Below are positions 44,432-51,839 of a stretch of DNA of 64,000 nucleotides, one piece after another. The translations under genes were made by a program, and so were the position numbers. Position 1 is the stretch's first letter. Each line of letters opens with the position of its first letter. Below the pieces are notes generated by a model, which did no database searches, was not told where the DNA came from, and saw nothing but the letters and a program-made list of their open reading frames with translations. The stretch is from assembly GCA_934454635.1 (NCBI GenBank), contig CAKSFR010000002.1, positions 62,001 through 126,000 on the forward strand, written 5' to 3'. Source of the DNA: an uncultured Ruminiclostridium sp. (GTDB lineage: Bacteria > Bacillota > Clostridia > Oscillospirales > Ruminococcaceae).

Positions 44432-45060
44432 CACTTTTCAGAAAAAAGTCGAAAAAGCTGCTGCGCTGTCTGCCTGAATTGTGAAAAATATTTTGACTTG
44501 AATTTTCACACTACAAAAAATGTCTTACTTAAAACGTTTTGAATAAGCCAAATTTAGGAGATACTTTGTGAAAAATAATTTAACTTGATTTTTCACAAAA
44601 GTAAAATATTTCCTTGAAAAAAGAAGAAGTTGAATTTACAAAAGGGAACGCCATTTGTGATTATTTAAAATGTTTTTTCTTTAAAGTGTGTGAAGCGTTT
44701 TACGAGTGTTAAATTTTACAGACATGGAATTGCTTTTTGGTAATTTTAGCTATATATTCGTAAAACAAATCTTAAAACAGAAGCGATAAGCAACCGTTTC
44801 ACGACGAAAAATAAAAAAACGTCTTGCTATTTTTTGAAAAAAATACGATCATGTGCAAAATAAAAAGTCGTATTGTGTCGAAAAAACAATTATTTTTTTG
44901 TCTTGATGATGATATTTTTTGAGAAAAATTATCATCATCATTGCGCGTATCTGTGCGAAGAATTTGGATTTTTGACTGTTGAAAATTCTCATAAAAAAAG
45001 AATTTGATATGTTTTTTTGCTTCTCGTAAAAATATGATGATATTATTTTTGTGCAAATTG
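44432..45060. other. AT-rich gene-free stretch with paired hairpins
   Basis: No gene is supported. Two 29-base segments (44481-44509 and 44568-44596), both of the form GTGAAAAATA...TTTTCAC, agree at 25 positions and can each fold on themselves. A separate 10-bp hairpin GATGATGATA/TATCATCATC lies at 44905-44939 with A/T-rich flanks. The base composition is far more AT-rich than the flanking genes. Confidence 0.6.
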
Positions 45061-45091
45061 CACATAAAACCGCCGCAACAATATCAGCGTG

Positions 45092-45328
45092 GCGGCTTTC
45101 AATTTCCTCGGCTTATCTTCAGCTTTGCCAAACGCCGCGGTTCGCACTCCTGCTTTCGGCGAGCGTGCGCGCACGGGAGCCGCATACCGCTTCGCGGTAT
45201 GCGGCAGAGGCGGCGCTTCGCGCCGCCTCTCATTCGTGCGTCTGCATAATGCAGATGCACGCGTGCGCGCGGTGGGGCGAGCGGCGTCAGAGTAAGCGAG
45301 GATGGTGGTATGGCATGGAGAAAGCCGC
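45092..45328 (+). repeat. Cloverleaf repeat D (237 bp, complete)
   Basis: It is bounded by GCGGCTTT (45092-45099) and AAAGCCGC (45321-45328). The outer stem GCGCGCACG (45167-45175) pairs with 45262-45270. Hairpins: 45179-45205 (GCCGCATACCGC, 12 bp, loop TTC), 45206-45230 (AGAGGCGGCGC, 11 bp, loop TTC) and 45236-45260 (GTGCGTCTGC type, with one wobble). The arms match copy B. Confidence 0.9.
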
Positions 45329-45331
45329 GTA

Positions 45332-45347
45332 GGATAGCGGGATTTGA
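45332..45347 (-). repeat. tRNA-Gln 3'-end fragment
   Basis: GGATAGCGGGATTTGA repeats, base for base, 45548-45563 in the T-arm/acceptor end of the real tRNA-Gln gene. It directly abuts the end of cloverleaf D. Confidence 0.6.
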
Positions 45348-45363
45348 CGGCGCTCTGCGCCTA

Positions 45364-45464
45364 ATACTAATCACCAATAAAACTATAGACAACAAATCTT
45401 CGTATAACCCCTATATGCAAGATCATACTCGATTTTTGTATAGTTTTTAATTGGCGCTAAGTAT
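45364..45464 (+). repeat. 101-bp inverted-end element, family 1, copy 3
   Basis: It begins ATACTAATCACCAATAAAA and ends TTTTTAATTGGCGCTAAGTAT. Same structure and size as 9014-9115. Confidence 0.85.
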
Positions 45465-45470
45465 AACCCC

Positions 45471-45489
45471 AGTGGGTTCAAATCCCGAG
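45471..45489 (+). pseudogene. Isolated tRNA T-arm fragment
   Basis: AGTGGGTTCAAATCCCGAG has a tRNA T-arm but no body; its 5' side is the family 1 element. 45472-45487 is a perfect inverted copy of 45554-45569 in tRNA-Gln. It may be the tail of a tRNA gene displaced by the insertion. Confidence 0.45.
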
Positions 45490-45496
45490 TCCAATA

Positions 45497-45532
45497 ACAA
45501 AAATAAAACGCATAACCCTTACGGGTTACACG
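45497..45532 (-). terminator. Terminator of tRNA-Gln
   Basis: On the minus strand CGTGTAACCC-GTAA-GGGTTATGCG (10 bp, two wobbles) followed by TTTTATTTTTG. Confidence 0.85.
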
Positions 45533-45541
45533 TTTCATTTT

Positions 45542-45616
45542 TGGTTGGGATAGCGGGATTTGAACCCACGAATGACGGAGTCAAAGTCCGTTGCCTTACC
45601 GCTTGGCTATATCCCA
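45542..45616 (-). tRNA. tRNA-Gln (anticodon TTG)
   Basis: The acceptor TGGGATA/TATCCCA, D-arm GCCAAGCGGTAAGGC, anticodon stem ACGGA/TCCGT with loop CTTTGAC (anticodon TTG), T-arm GTGGGTTCAAATCCCGC, discriminator A and encoded CCA. It is 31 bases after jag on the same strand, so it may be read from the rpmH operon. Confidence 0.95.
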
Positions 45617-45647
45617 GAGTAAGGAGAGCGGGAAGCTCCCCTTGTTT

Positions 45648-46595
45648 TTACAGTTCGATCTTTCCGTAAAGCGAAGCGTTCTTCTCGGTGTCAACCGTTT
45701 CCTGCGAATAGGTGATCGGTTCTGCCTGTGTGCGCTTGTATTCGCGCTCGAACGAGGTCGAGAAGCCTGTGGACTGGCGATAGCTCTTGCCGGCGCCGCC
45801 TGTGCGCGGTCCTCTTCCTCTGCGGTCGCCCTTGCCGCTGTAAGCAGGCTTTGCTGTTGCGGAAATAACAACCTTGCGGAAAGGCTCTTCGCCTGTTGAA
45901 TGGCTGTATACGCCTTCAATTTCGGCAACCTTGCTGTGAATAATGCGTCTTTCGTAGGGATTCATAGGCTCAAGCGTAATTCTTCTGCCCTGCTTTAATA
46001 CGCGATGAGCGGTCTTTTCTGCGAGAGCTTCAAGCGTTTCGCGGCGCTTTGCGCGATAGCCGTTACAGTCAACCGAAATGCGGCAATAGGACTCCTCAGC
46101 CTTGTTTGAAGCGAGAATCGTAAGGTACTGGAGAGCGTCGAGCGTTTCACCGCGGCGTCCGATAACAACGCCGAGCTTTTCGCCTACAATGTCAAGAAAT
46201 ACGGTTTCGCCGTTGAGAATCGTGTCAACGTGGAAGTTTTCAACTCCGAGCGCAGTAAGAACCTTTGTAAGATATTTTACCGCGTTCTTTACCTTTGCGG
46301 TTTCAAGCAGGTTGATTCCGTCTGCGGGAGCGCTGACAGCCTGCTCAGGCTCGTCAAAGCTCTGAACGGAAGCTTCTTCGGGCTTGGAAACGGCGCTTTC
46401 CGTTTCTTCTTCAACAACCGGGTCGGCGGCGCTCGCCATGATTTTAAATTCGCCCTTTACGCTGAACAGCTTTTTTACGGGTTTTTCGAGAATTTCAAAT
46501 GTAATGTCGCTTTCGGAGATGCCGCACGCCTTAAATTCGTTTATCGCCTGTTCTTTTGCGGCTTCTTCAGTCTTTGCCGAAAAAATCTTTTCCAT
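45648..46595 (-). CDS. jag: Jag/KhpB (EloR) RNA-binding protein
   Basis: 315 residues. An N-terminal Jag domain (1-50, FSAKTEEAAKEQAINEF) is followed by an acidic linker (55-95), a KH domain with VGEKLGVVIGRRGETLDALQYL and an R3H domain (PMNPYERRIIHSKVAEI). The basic Gly/Arg tail GKGDRRGRGPRTGG is an extension. The protein binds RNA and regulates envelope elongation, and is always found next to yidC. AAAGGA precedes ATG 46595; 18 bases follow yidC. Confidence 0.95.
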   Translation of the reverse strand: MEKIFSAKTEEAAKEQAINEFKACGISESDITFEILEKPVKKLFSVKGEFKIMASAADPVVEEETESAVSKPEEASVQSFDEPEQAVSAPADGINLLETAKVKNAVKYLTKVLTALGVENFHVDTILNGETVFLDIVGEKLGVVIGRRGETLDALQYLTILASNKAEESYCRISVDCNGYRAKRRETLEALAEKTAHRVLKQGRRITLEPMNPYERRIIHSKVAEIEGVYSHSTGEEPFRKVVISATAKPAYSGKGDRRGRGPRTGGAGKSYRQSTGFSTSFEREYKRTQAEPITYSQETVDTEKNASLYGKIEL

Positions 46596-46613
46596 AAAAT
46601 AAACGTCCTTTCG

Positions 46614-48005
46614 TTAAAAATCGTCGTCCTCTGGGGATTCGGTGTATTCTTCGCCGTATTTTTCAGCGTCCGCCTTTCTCGCGGCTTCAAGCTTCTTACG
46701 GTTAAGTTCCTTTATTTCCTTTTGTGACAATTCGGAAAGACGGTTTGTGCGCTCCGTCTTGTTTCCTTCCGCGTCAATTTCAACGACGGTTGCCTTTTGC
46801 TCCTTCTGCGCTGCGGCAGCCTCCATCTTTGCCTTAGCTTCCGCGCGTATCTTATCCGACGGCCAGAACTTATAGGTTATAAGTGACTGGAGTATACCGA
46901 ACAGGTAGGAAACCGCCCAGTAGAAGCCTGCGCCGGCAGGAACGCTGAACGAGATCCAGAGCGAGATGAACGGCGTGATGAAGTAGATAGCTTTTGCGCT
47001 TGCAGGCTGCGAAGCGTTCAGTTCGGGGTTCTGCTTCTTCATGAGAACCATCATTACAAGGCTCTGAGCGAGAGAGAACACGAACGCGATAACGGGGATT
47101 ATGATAAGCGAGTTGAACGCCCACGTCGGCTGGTCGAGCAGATTGATAGGACCGAAATGCATACGTCCGTCGAGCGTTGCAACACGTCCGATAAGCTCAG
47201 CGCTTATATCGGGGTTAGCCTCGAAGAGCGGGCGAGTCGTTTCGTCCTCGAATATTTTAAGCGCACGGAGTTCGCGGTAAAGCGAACTGCTGTTATAGTA
47301 ATTGCTGTGGATAAGGTTCAGATTGTTGCGGACAACGTCCGAAAGACGCGACGACTTGATGAGAGTATTAAGCTGTTCGTCCGTGAAAACGCCGTAGGTC
47401 GCGAGGTCTTCCGCAGAAACGGTCACGCTGCTTTTCGCTTCGTCGAGCTTAAATTCCGCGTCGGTCGTAATGCGGTTGTTTGTCTTTGTTCCGTTTTCGT
47501 CGGTCGTTTCAACAAAGGTTATACTGTTCGCGTCCGTACGGTATTCAAGAACCGCAGCCGCGTCGGCGGGATTTGCGAGAATTGTCTTTGCAATATCGAT
47601 CTGTTCCGCAGTTGAAACAACGGCGTTGATCTCCTCAGTCTTGAAGTGCTCCATATGGGTCATGGGCTTATAAACAACGTCGATGACGCCGAACAGGATA
47701 AGGAACGTAATGAGCATCGTTCCGCAGCCGCCCGTCGGGTTATAGCCCTCTTTCTGAAGCTTTGTAAGCTCTTCCTGCTGTTTTTCGGGATTGTTTTTGT
47801 ATTTGGTCTGAATTTCCTTGACCCTCGGCATGAACATCTGGGAGAGAGCCTGATTTTTCTGCTGTTTAAGGTTAAGCGGGAACAGAGCCGCTTTAATAAT
47901 CAAAGTAAAAAGAATAATAGCCCAGCCGAAATTCTGCACGAGCGCATAGCACGCCCACATGATATATCCCAGCGGGGTTCCGATTAATGAATAAAGCCAG
48001 TTAAT
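46614..48005 (-). CDS. yidC: YidC/Oxa1 membrane insertase, probably started at AUU
   Basis: About 463 residues; inserts membrane proteins. The core has FGWAIILFTLIIKAALFPLNLKQQK, a cytosolic hairpin (MPRVKEIQTKYKNNPEKQQEEL), GCGTMLITFLILFGV, a large extracytoplasmic insert (about 105-290) and WISFSVPAGAGFYWAVSYLFG. The first ATG (47960) lies inside the first helix. Upstream, NWLYSLIGTPLGYIM continues the family N-terminus back to ATT 48003-48005, with AAGGG 9 bases before it overlapping the yidD stop; no ATG, GTG, TTG or CTG lies in a suitable place. An AUU start is inferred. The conserved Arg of the hydrophilic groove is replaced by Lys in FTLIIKAALF. Confidence 0.88.
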   Translation of the reverse strand: MNWLYSLIGTPLGYIMWACYALVQNFGWAIILFTLIIKAALFPLNLKQQKNQALSQMFMPRVKEIQTKYKNNPEKQQEELTKLQKEGYNPTGGCGTMLITFLILFGVIDVVYKPMTHMEHFKTEEINAVVSTAEQIDIAKTILANPADAAAVLEYRTDANSITFVETTDENGTKTNNRITTDAEFKLDEAKSSVTVSAEDLATYGVFTDEQLNTLIKSSRLSDVVRNNLNLIHSNYYNSSSLYRELRALKIFEDETTRPLFEANPDISAELIGRVATLDGRMHFGPINLLDQPTWAFNSLIIIPVIAFVFSLAQSLVMMVLMKKQNPELNASQPASAKAIYFITPFISLWISFSVPAGAGFYWAVSYLFGILQSLITYKFWPSDKIRAEAKAKMEAAAAQKEQKATVVEIDAEGNKTERTNRLSELSQKEIKELNRKKLEAARKADAEKYGEEYTESPEDDDF

Positions 48006-48017
48006 AGTAAATCACCC

Positions 48018-48269
48018 TTATCTTTTGTCAGTCGTATTTTTCCGAAAAAAGCAAAACGTTTCGGGCACGGGGTCATATCCTCCCGCGCTGAACGGATTGC
48101 AGCGAACAATTCTTTTAATAGTTAAATAGCCGCCCTTTATGGCACCGAATCGGCTTATAGCAGTAATTCCGTACCGCGAACAGGACGGAGTAAATCGGCA
48201 GCAAGGCGGCAGTATTTTCGATAATGTCAGTTGGTAAAGCCGGATAAGTCCGATAAGAATATACTTCAT
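48018..48269 (-). CDS. yidD: Membrane protein insertion efficiency factor
   Basis: 83 residues: an N-terminal amphipathic helix ([19 protein letters not shown]), then [17 protein letters not shown] and [14 protein letters not shown], the full family signature. It aids YidC-dependent insertion at the inner face of the membrane. ATG 48269 is preferred to 48287 because GAGGG is then properly spaced. Its stop overlaps the yidC ribosome site, so translation is probably coupled. Confidence 0.93.
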   Translation of the reverse strand: MKYILIGLIRLYQLTLSKILPPCCRFTPSCSRYGITAISRFGAIKGGYLTIKRIVRCNPFSAGGYDPVPETFCFFRKNTTDKR

Positions 48270-48338
48270 GGCAAAGCCCTCAGGCATCGGCGTAACGCAG
48301 ATATGAAAAACCCCGCAAGCGCCGTAAAAGCGGCGTTT

Positions 48339-48713
48339 TTACGGGTTTTCTTTTGTTTCGGGCGCGAGAAGCGGCATGAGCTTTGTCTGCATGAGCCGAA
48401 GCACCTTCGTGGATTTCAGCGAGGGCGTCTGACCTCTTGCGACAAATACAAGGTCATAGCGTTTTGCGGTCGCGCGGGACAAGTCGTGGTCGAAAAGGCG
48501 GAAAGCCTCGCGGATCACACGGCGCGCGCGGTTTCGCGCAACAGCGTTCCCTATTTTCTTGCCGGTAACGATTCCGCAGCGGTTCCTGCGCCGCTTGTTT
48601 TCCCTGAAATAGCAGACAAAAGCATAGTTGACGCAGGTTTTTCCTTTATTATAAAGGAAGCGGAATTCACGGTCCTTTTTAATGACAAAAAACCTTTTGG
48701 AATATTCTCCCAT
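48339..48713 (-). CDS. rnpA: Ribonuclease P protein component
   Basis: 124 residues, basic. The RNR motif GNAVARNRARRVIREAFR contacts the RNase P RNA, and the N-terminal FRFLYNKGKTCVNYAFVCYF strands match. It assists tRNA 5' maturation. The ATG at 48713 is 4 bases after the rpmH stop with no clear ribosome site, so reinitiation is likely. Confidence 0.95.
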   Translation of the reverse strand: MGEYSKRFFVIKKDREFRFLYNKGKTCVNYAFVCYFRENKRRRNRCGIVTGKKIGNAVARNRARRVIREAFRLFDHDLSRATAKRYDLVFVARGQTPSLKSTKVLRLMQTKLMPLLAPETKENP

Positions 48714-48717
48714 TACA

Positions 48718-48852
48718 TTAGTATGTTAAGGATTTTCTGCCCTTTGCGCGTCTTCTTGCGAGAACCTTACGGCCGTTAGCGGTCGCCATTCTTTTTCTGA
48801 AGCCGTGTTCCTTTTTTCTCTGAAGCTTCTTAGGCTGATATGTTCTTTTCAT
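48718..48852 (-). CDS. rpmH: 50S ribosomal protein L34
   Basis: 44 residues: [20 protein letters not shown] and the [20 protein letters not shown] core, ending SLTY. This is the complete L34 family. GGAGGT lies before the ATG. First gene of the rpmH-rnpA-yidD-yidC-jag operon, below a perfect consensus promoter. Confidence 0.97.
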   Translation of the reverse strand: MKRTYQPKKLQRKKEHGFRKRMATANGRKVLARRRAKGRKSLTY

Positions 48853-48920
48853 TTTTACTACCTCCGTTATTATTTTTGCCCGACACCGCCGAATTGCAGC
48901 GCCTATAGCTTAGCCATATT

Positions 48921-48949
48921 ATTATAAACAATTCCGACGGTATTGTCAA
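48921..48949 (-). promoter_or_regulatory. rpmH operon promoter
   Basis: On the minus strand TTGACA, 17 bases, TATAAT: both hexamers perfect, about 70 bases before rpmH. Confidence 0.9.
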
Positions 48950-49098
48950 GAGGGTAACGTGAGGTTTGACCGACTTTTTTTCGCTTTTCGTGCATTTTGG
49001 GCAATATCATGGAAAAAAATACCTGCATACCGCTGCAAAAAGAACACAAATTGTCAAAAAAATTTATCGACAAAGCCGCATATTCGTCAAACGTGATA

Positions 49099-49127
49099 TT
49101 GCAAAGCACTAAATAATATGGTATAAT
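49099..49127 (+). promoter_or_regulatory. Promoter of the Nim-like gene
   Basis: TTGCAA, 17 bases, TATAAT, about 37 bases before the ATG. The remaining 48950-49098 shows no gene or DnaA-box cluster. Confidence 0.75.
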
Positions 49128-49164
49128 CCTCTGTGTATCGTAAAAACATAGACGGAGGCTTTAT

Positions 49165-49632
49165 ATGCGCAGAGCGGACAGACAGGTCACGGACATTGAC
49201 GAAATTCTCGGAATACTCGGCGGCTGCGAGGTATGCCGACTGGCATTTTCGGGCGAAACGCCCTATATCGTGCCGATGAGCTTTGGCTTTTCGTATAAAA
49301 ACGGCAGCCTTACGCTTTATTTTCACTGTGCGGGCGAGGGTGAGAAGCTGCGCCGTCTTAAAGCCTCGGCGAACGTCTGCTTTGAAGCCGACCGAGGCGC
49401 GAGAGCGTACGGCGGCGAAAGTCCCTGCTCGTGGACGACCTCCTACGAAAGCGTTATCGGCTTCGGGAAAGCGTGTTTTCTGACCGACGAAGCGGAAAAG
49501 CGCGCCGCGCTTGAGAATATCGTGAAGCGCTACGGCTTCAGCGGAGAAATGGATTTCGAGCCGTCGGTGCTCGAAAAAACGACGGTATTTTCGGTAACTG
49601 CGGACAGCTTCACCGCAAAACGCCACAATTAA
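49165..49632 (+). CDS. Pyridoxamine 5'-phosphate oxidase-family flavoprotein (NimA-like)
   Basis: 155 residues. The MRRADRQVTDIDEILGIL opening and PYIVPMSFGFSYKNGSLTLYFHCAGEGEKL are typical of the Nim/FMN-binding split-barrel group linked to nitroimidazole reduction. An FMN-dependent redox role is likely; physiological substrate unknown. GGAGGC precedes the ATG. A small operon with the next two genes is possible, as the next ATG is 9 bases on. Confidence 0.88.
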   Translation: MRRADRQVTDIDEILGILGGCEVCRLAFSGETPYIVPMSFGFSYKNGSLTLYFHCAGEGEKLRRLKASANVCFEADRGARAYGGESPCSWTTSYESVIGFGKACFLTDEAEKRAALENIVKRYGFSGEMDFEPSVLEKTTVFSVTADSFTAKRHN

Positions 49633-49641
49633 ACGGAAAAA

Positions 49642-49974
49642 ATGAAAAAAATAAGGTATTACGGTTTGATTATACTCGGCGCGGCGGGAATGGCGGGGCT
49701 TTTCCTGCTTAATTTCCTGTATCTTTTTTTGGCGCTCGGGCTGTTTTCGCTGGGACTTATCGCGGTTCCGGCGGCGCTTCTCGGAGCGGCGGACGTTATC
49801 CATATAACGACAGACCTGCCGTTTTTTTCGCTTATGTTCGTGAGCGTCGGAACGCTTCTGCTCGGCTTTGGAATGTGCCTTGGGGCGTTTATCGTATGCC
49901 CCGCGTCGGTAAATCGGCTGAGATGTCTGCGCGTGCGGCTGGGCTGGAAGAAAAGGCGGTGCGGCGATGAATAA
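49642..49974 (+). CDS. Small three-helix membrane protein
   Basis: 110 residues with three hydrophobic helices (LIILGAAGMAGLFLLNFLYL; LGLFSLGLIAVPAALLGAA; FFSLMFVSVGTLLLGFGMCL) and a basic C-terminus (RVRLGWKKRR). It overlaps the start of the DUF4097 gene by 8 bases and so is translationally tied to it. This pairing recalls the DUF1700-like membrane protein with DUF4097 in other Firmicutes, but similarity is not certain. The ribosome site is poor. Confidence 0.65.
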   Translation: MKKIRYYGLIILGAAGMAGLFLLNFLYLFLALGLFSLGLIAVPAALLGAADVIHITTDLPFFSLMFVSVGTLLLGFGMCLGAFIVCPASVNRLRCLRVRLGWKKRRCGDE

Positions 49975-50728
49975 GCTGAAAAGGCTTTCTCTTTTATTCA
50001 TTATCCTCGGCGCGCTTTTTATCGCTGCGGGTGCGGCTCTTGCGTATTTTCGCCCGTTTAACCCGTACAACGATGCGGTTTCGGACGAAACACTGTATTT
50101 CGGGAGCGTGCGCGAGCTTATCGTGATAACTGGCTCGCTGCCGATAACGGTCGGGTACTGGGACGGGGAGGACTGCGAGGTAAGCTGTATCGGCGACCTG
50201 CCGCTAATAACCGACGCGGACGAATCGGGAGTTCTTCGCATCACGCAGGACGACAGCTTCTCTCTCGCGCTTTTTACGGCGCGGCGCGGCAGCTTCGGCA
50301 TAACGGTAAGGCTTCCGCGCAGGACATACCGCCGCGTAAGTCTTACGAGCAGCAGCGGCGACGTTTCGGCGCAGCCGATAAGCTGTGAATCGCTTGAAAT
50401 TTCAACAAGAAGCGGGGACATTTCGCTTTTCGGAGCGGACGACCGTGCAAAAATAAAAACGGAAAGCGGCGATATCAAGCTTGGGATATCCGCGCTCGGC
50501 GGGGATATGGAGCTTTCGGGCGGGAGCGGCGATATTTCGCTCACGCTTTCAAAGCGGCTCTCGGTGTGCATGGAATATATGACCGAAAAGGGCTACTGCA
50601 CGGTGCGCGGATTTTCTGAGGAATTTGAAAATCGGCGCGGCGACGCCGTAATTTTGCAGAACGGGGGAGAATATCTCCTTAAAATAACGACCGAAACGGG
50701 TAATCTTACCGTAAGCGGCGAACAATAA
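49967..50728 (+). CDS. DUF4097-type beta-repeat membrane protein
   Basis: 253 residues. One N-terminal helix (LSLLFIILGALFIAAGAALAYF) anchors a C-terminal right-handed beta repeat marked by SSSGDVSAQPI, TRSGDISLFG, TESGDIKLGI and GGSGDISLTL about every 20 residues, the DUF4097 pattern. It is probably exposed outside the cell. Role unknown; related proteins are linked to envelope stress. Its TAA stop overlaps the first bases of a hairpin repeat. Confidence 0.82.
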   Translation: MNKLKRLSLLFIILGALFIAAGAALAYFRPFNPYNDAVSDETLYFGSVRELIVITGSLPITVGYWDGEDCEVSCIGDLPLITDADESGVLRITQDDSFSLALFTARRGSFGITVRLPRRTYRRVSLTSSSGDVSAQPISCESLEISTRSGDISLFGADDRAKIKTESGDIKLGISALGGDMELSGGSGDISLTLSKRLSVCMEYMTEKGYCTVRGFSEEFENRRGDAVILQNGGEYLLKITTETGNLTVSGEQ

Positions 50729-50867
50729 TACTAAGCCGCTTAAAAAGCGGTATATCAAAGCCGACGGCTTTGACGGAATCAGTATTGTACGGCTTTTTCG
50801 GCGGCTGCACAGAAGCGGCGAAGCTTCCTATAAACGTTGTCTGTAGGAGGATTGAAAAACAGTATAA
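50727..50867 (+). repeat. Family 2 repeat, copy 2 (two-hairpin form)
   Basis: AATACT (50727-50732) and AGTATT (50781-50786) enclose CCGCTT-AAA-AAGCGG and TCAAAGCC-GAC-GGCTTTGA. The long first hairpin of copy 1 (9197-9231) is absent. The tail to 50867 matches 9283-9363 closely. There is no gene in this gap. Confidence 0.85.
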
Positions 50868-50894
50868 GGCTATTCCAAAAGAAAGGATCAGAAA

Positions 50895-51839
50895 ATGCTT
50901 TCAGTTATAATTCCCGCTTATAATGAGCAGGAAAATATAGAAAAAACGGCGCAGACAATATACGGGATACTTGAAAAGGAGAATATTCCGTGTGAAATAA
51001 TTTTTGTTGACGACGGCTCGCGGGACGATACATGGAAGATAATCGACCGCCTTACCGAAGAAAACGACAGCATACGCGGACTGAAATTTTCGCGGAATTT
51101 CGGCAAGGAGGGCGCGCTTTTTGCGGGACTGGGCGCCTGCACGGGCGACTGCGCGGTGTTTATCGACTGCGATTTACAGCACCCGCCCGAGCTTATACCC
51201 GAAATGTACGAGCTATGGAAGCAGGGCTATGAGGTCGTCGAGGCTGTTAAAGCGAGCCGCGGCAAGGAAAGCCTGCTCTATAAAATGTTCGCGAAGGGCT
51301 TTTATCGTCTTATGAAGAACTCCGCGAACGTAAATCTCGACCGCGCGAGCGACTATAAGCTTCTCGACAGAAAGGCGATAGACGCGCTCAACGAAATGCC
51401 CGAACGCCTGACGTTTTTCCGCGCGCTTTCAAGCTGGGTAGGCTTTAAGACCGCGCAGATAGAGTTCAACGTTGCGCCGCGCAACGCGGGGACTACAAAG
51501 TGGAGCTTCAAAAAGCTGCTGAAATTCGCGCTGAACAACATAACCAGCTTTACTAATCTTCCGCTTCAGATAATTACGGGAACGGGCGCGGTATTTTTCA
51601 TTTTTGCGGTCGTTCTTGCGATACAGACGCTTGTGCGGTATTTCGGCGGAACGGCGGATAACGGCTTTACCACGGTCATTCTCGTTACTCTTATAACAGG
51701 CTCGTTCATAATGCTCGGTCTGGGCGTTATCGGCTATTATATGGCGAAAATTTATGAGGAAATAAAGTTCCGCCCGAGATATATCGTGTCGATCGATACA
51801 AAAAAGAGAAAAGAAGCGCGAAAGGAGAATGAAGAATGA
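50895..51839 (+). CDS. Polyprenyl-phosphate glycosyltransferase (GtrB/CsbB-like GT2)
   Basis: 314 residues. A GT2 domain with LSVIIPAYNEQENI, IFVDDGSRDDTW, the FIDCDLQHPPELI metal site and DRASDYKLLDRKAI is followed by two C-terminal membrane helices (PLQIITGTGAVFFIFAVVLAI; TVILVTLITGSFIMLGLGVIGYYMAKIYEE). It should charge undecaprenyl phosphate with a sugar. The next gene, YfhO, overlaps by 4 bases; in Bacillus and Listeria this pair (with GtcA) decorates lipoteichoic acid. AAAGGATC precedes the ATG. Confidence 0.92.
   Translation: MLSVIIPAYNEQENIEKTAQTIYGILEKENIPCEIIFVDDGSRDDTWKIIDRLTEENDSIRGLKFSRNFGKEGALFAGLGACTGDCAVFIDCDLQHPPELIPEMYELWKQGYEVVEAVKASRGKESLLYKMFAKGFYRLMKNSANVNLDRASDYKLLDRKAIDALNEMPERLTFFRALSSWVGFKTAQIEFNVAPRNAGTTKWSFKKLLKFALNNITSFTNLPLQIITGTGAVFFIFAVVLAIQTLVRYFGGTADNGFTTVILVTLITGSFIMLGLGVIGYYMAKIYEEIKFRPRYIVSIDTKKRKEARKENEE

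Noticed and set aside
47308..47320. DnaA-box-like TGTGGATAA
   Set aside because: A single site inside yidC coding sequence with no cluster around it.
48853..49098. Gap before rpmH as replication origin
   Set aside because: No cluster of DnaA boxes and no dnaA or dnaN. The gap is explained by two promoters.
49087..50571. 494-codon minus-strand open frame
   Set aside because: It is antisense to the Nim-like, membrane and DUF4097 genes, which have ribosome sites, overlaps typical of operons and recognisable domains. The antisense product is Arg/Ser-rich with no family.
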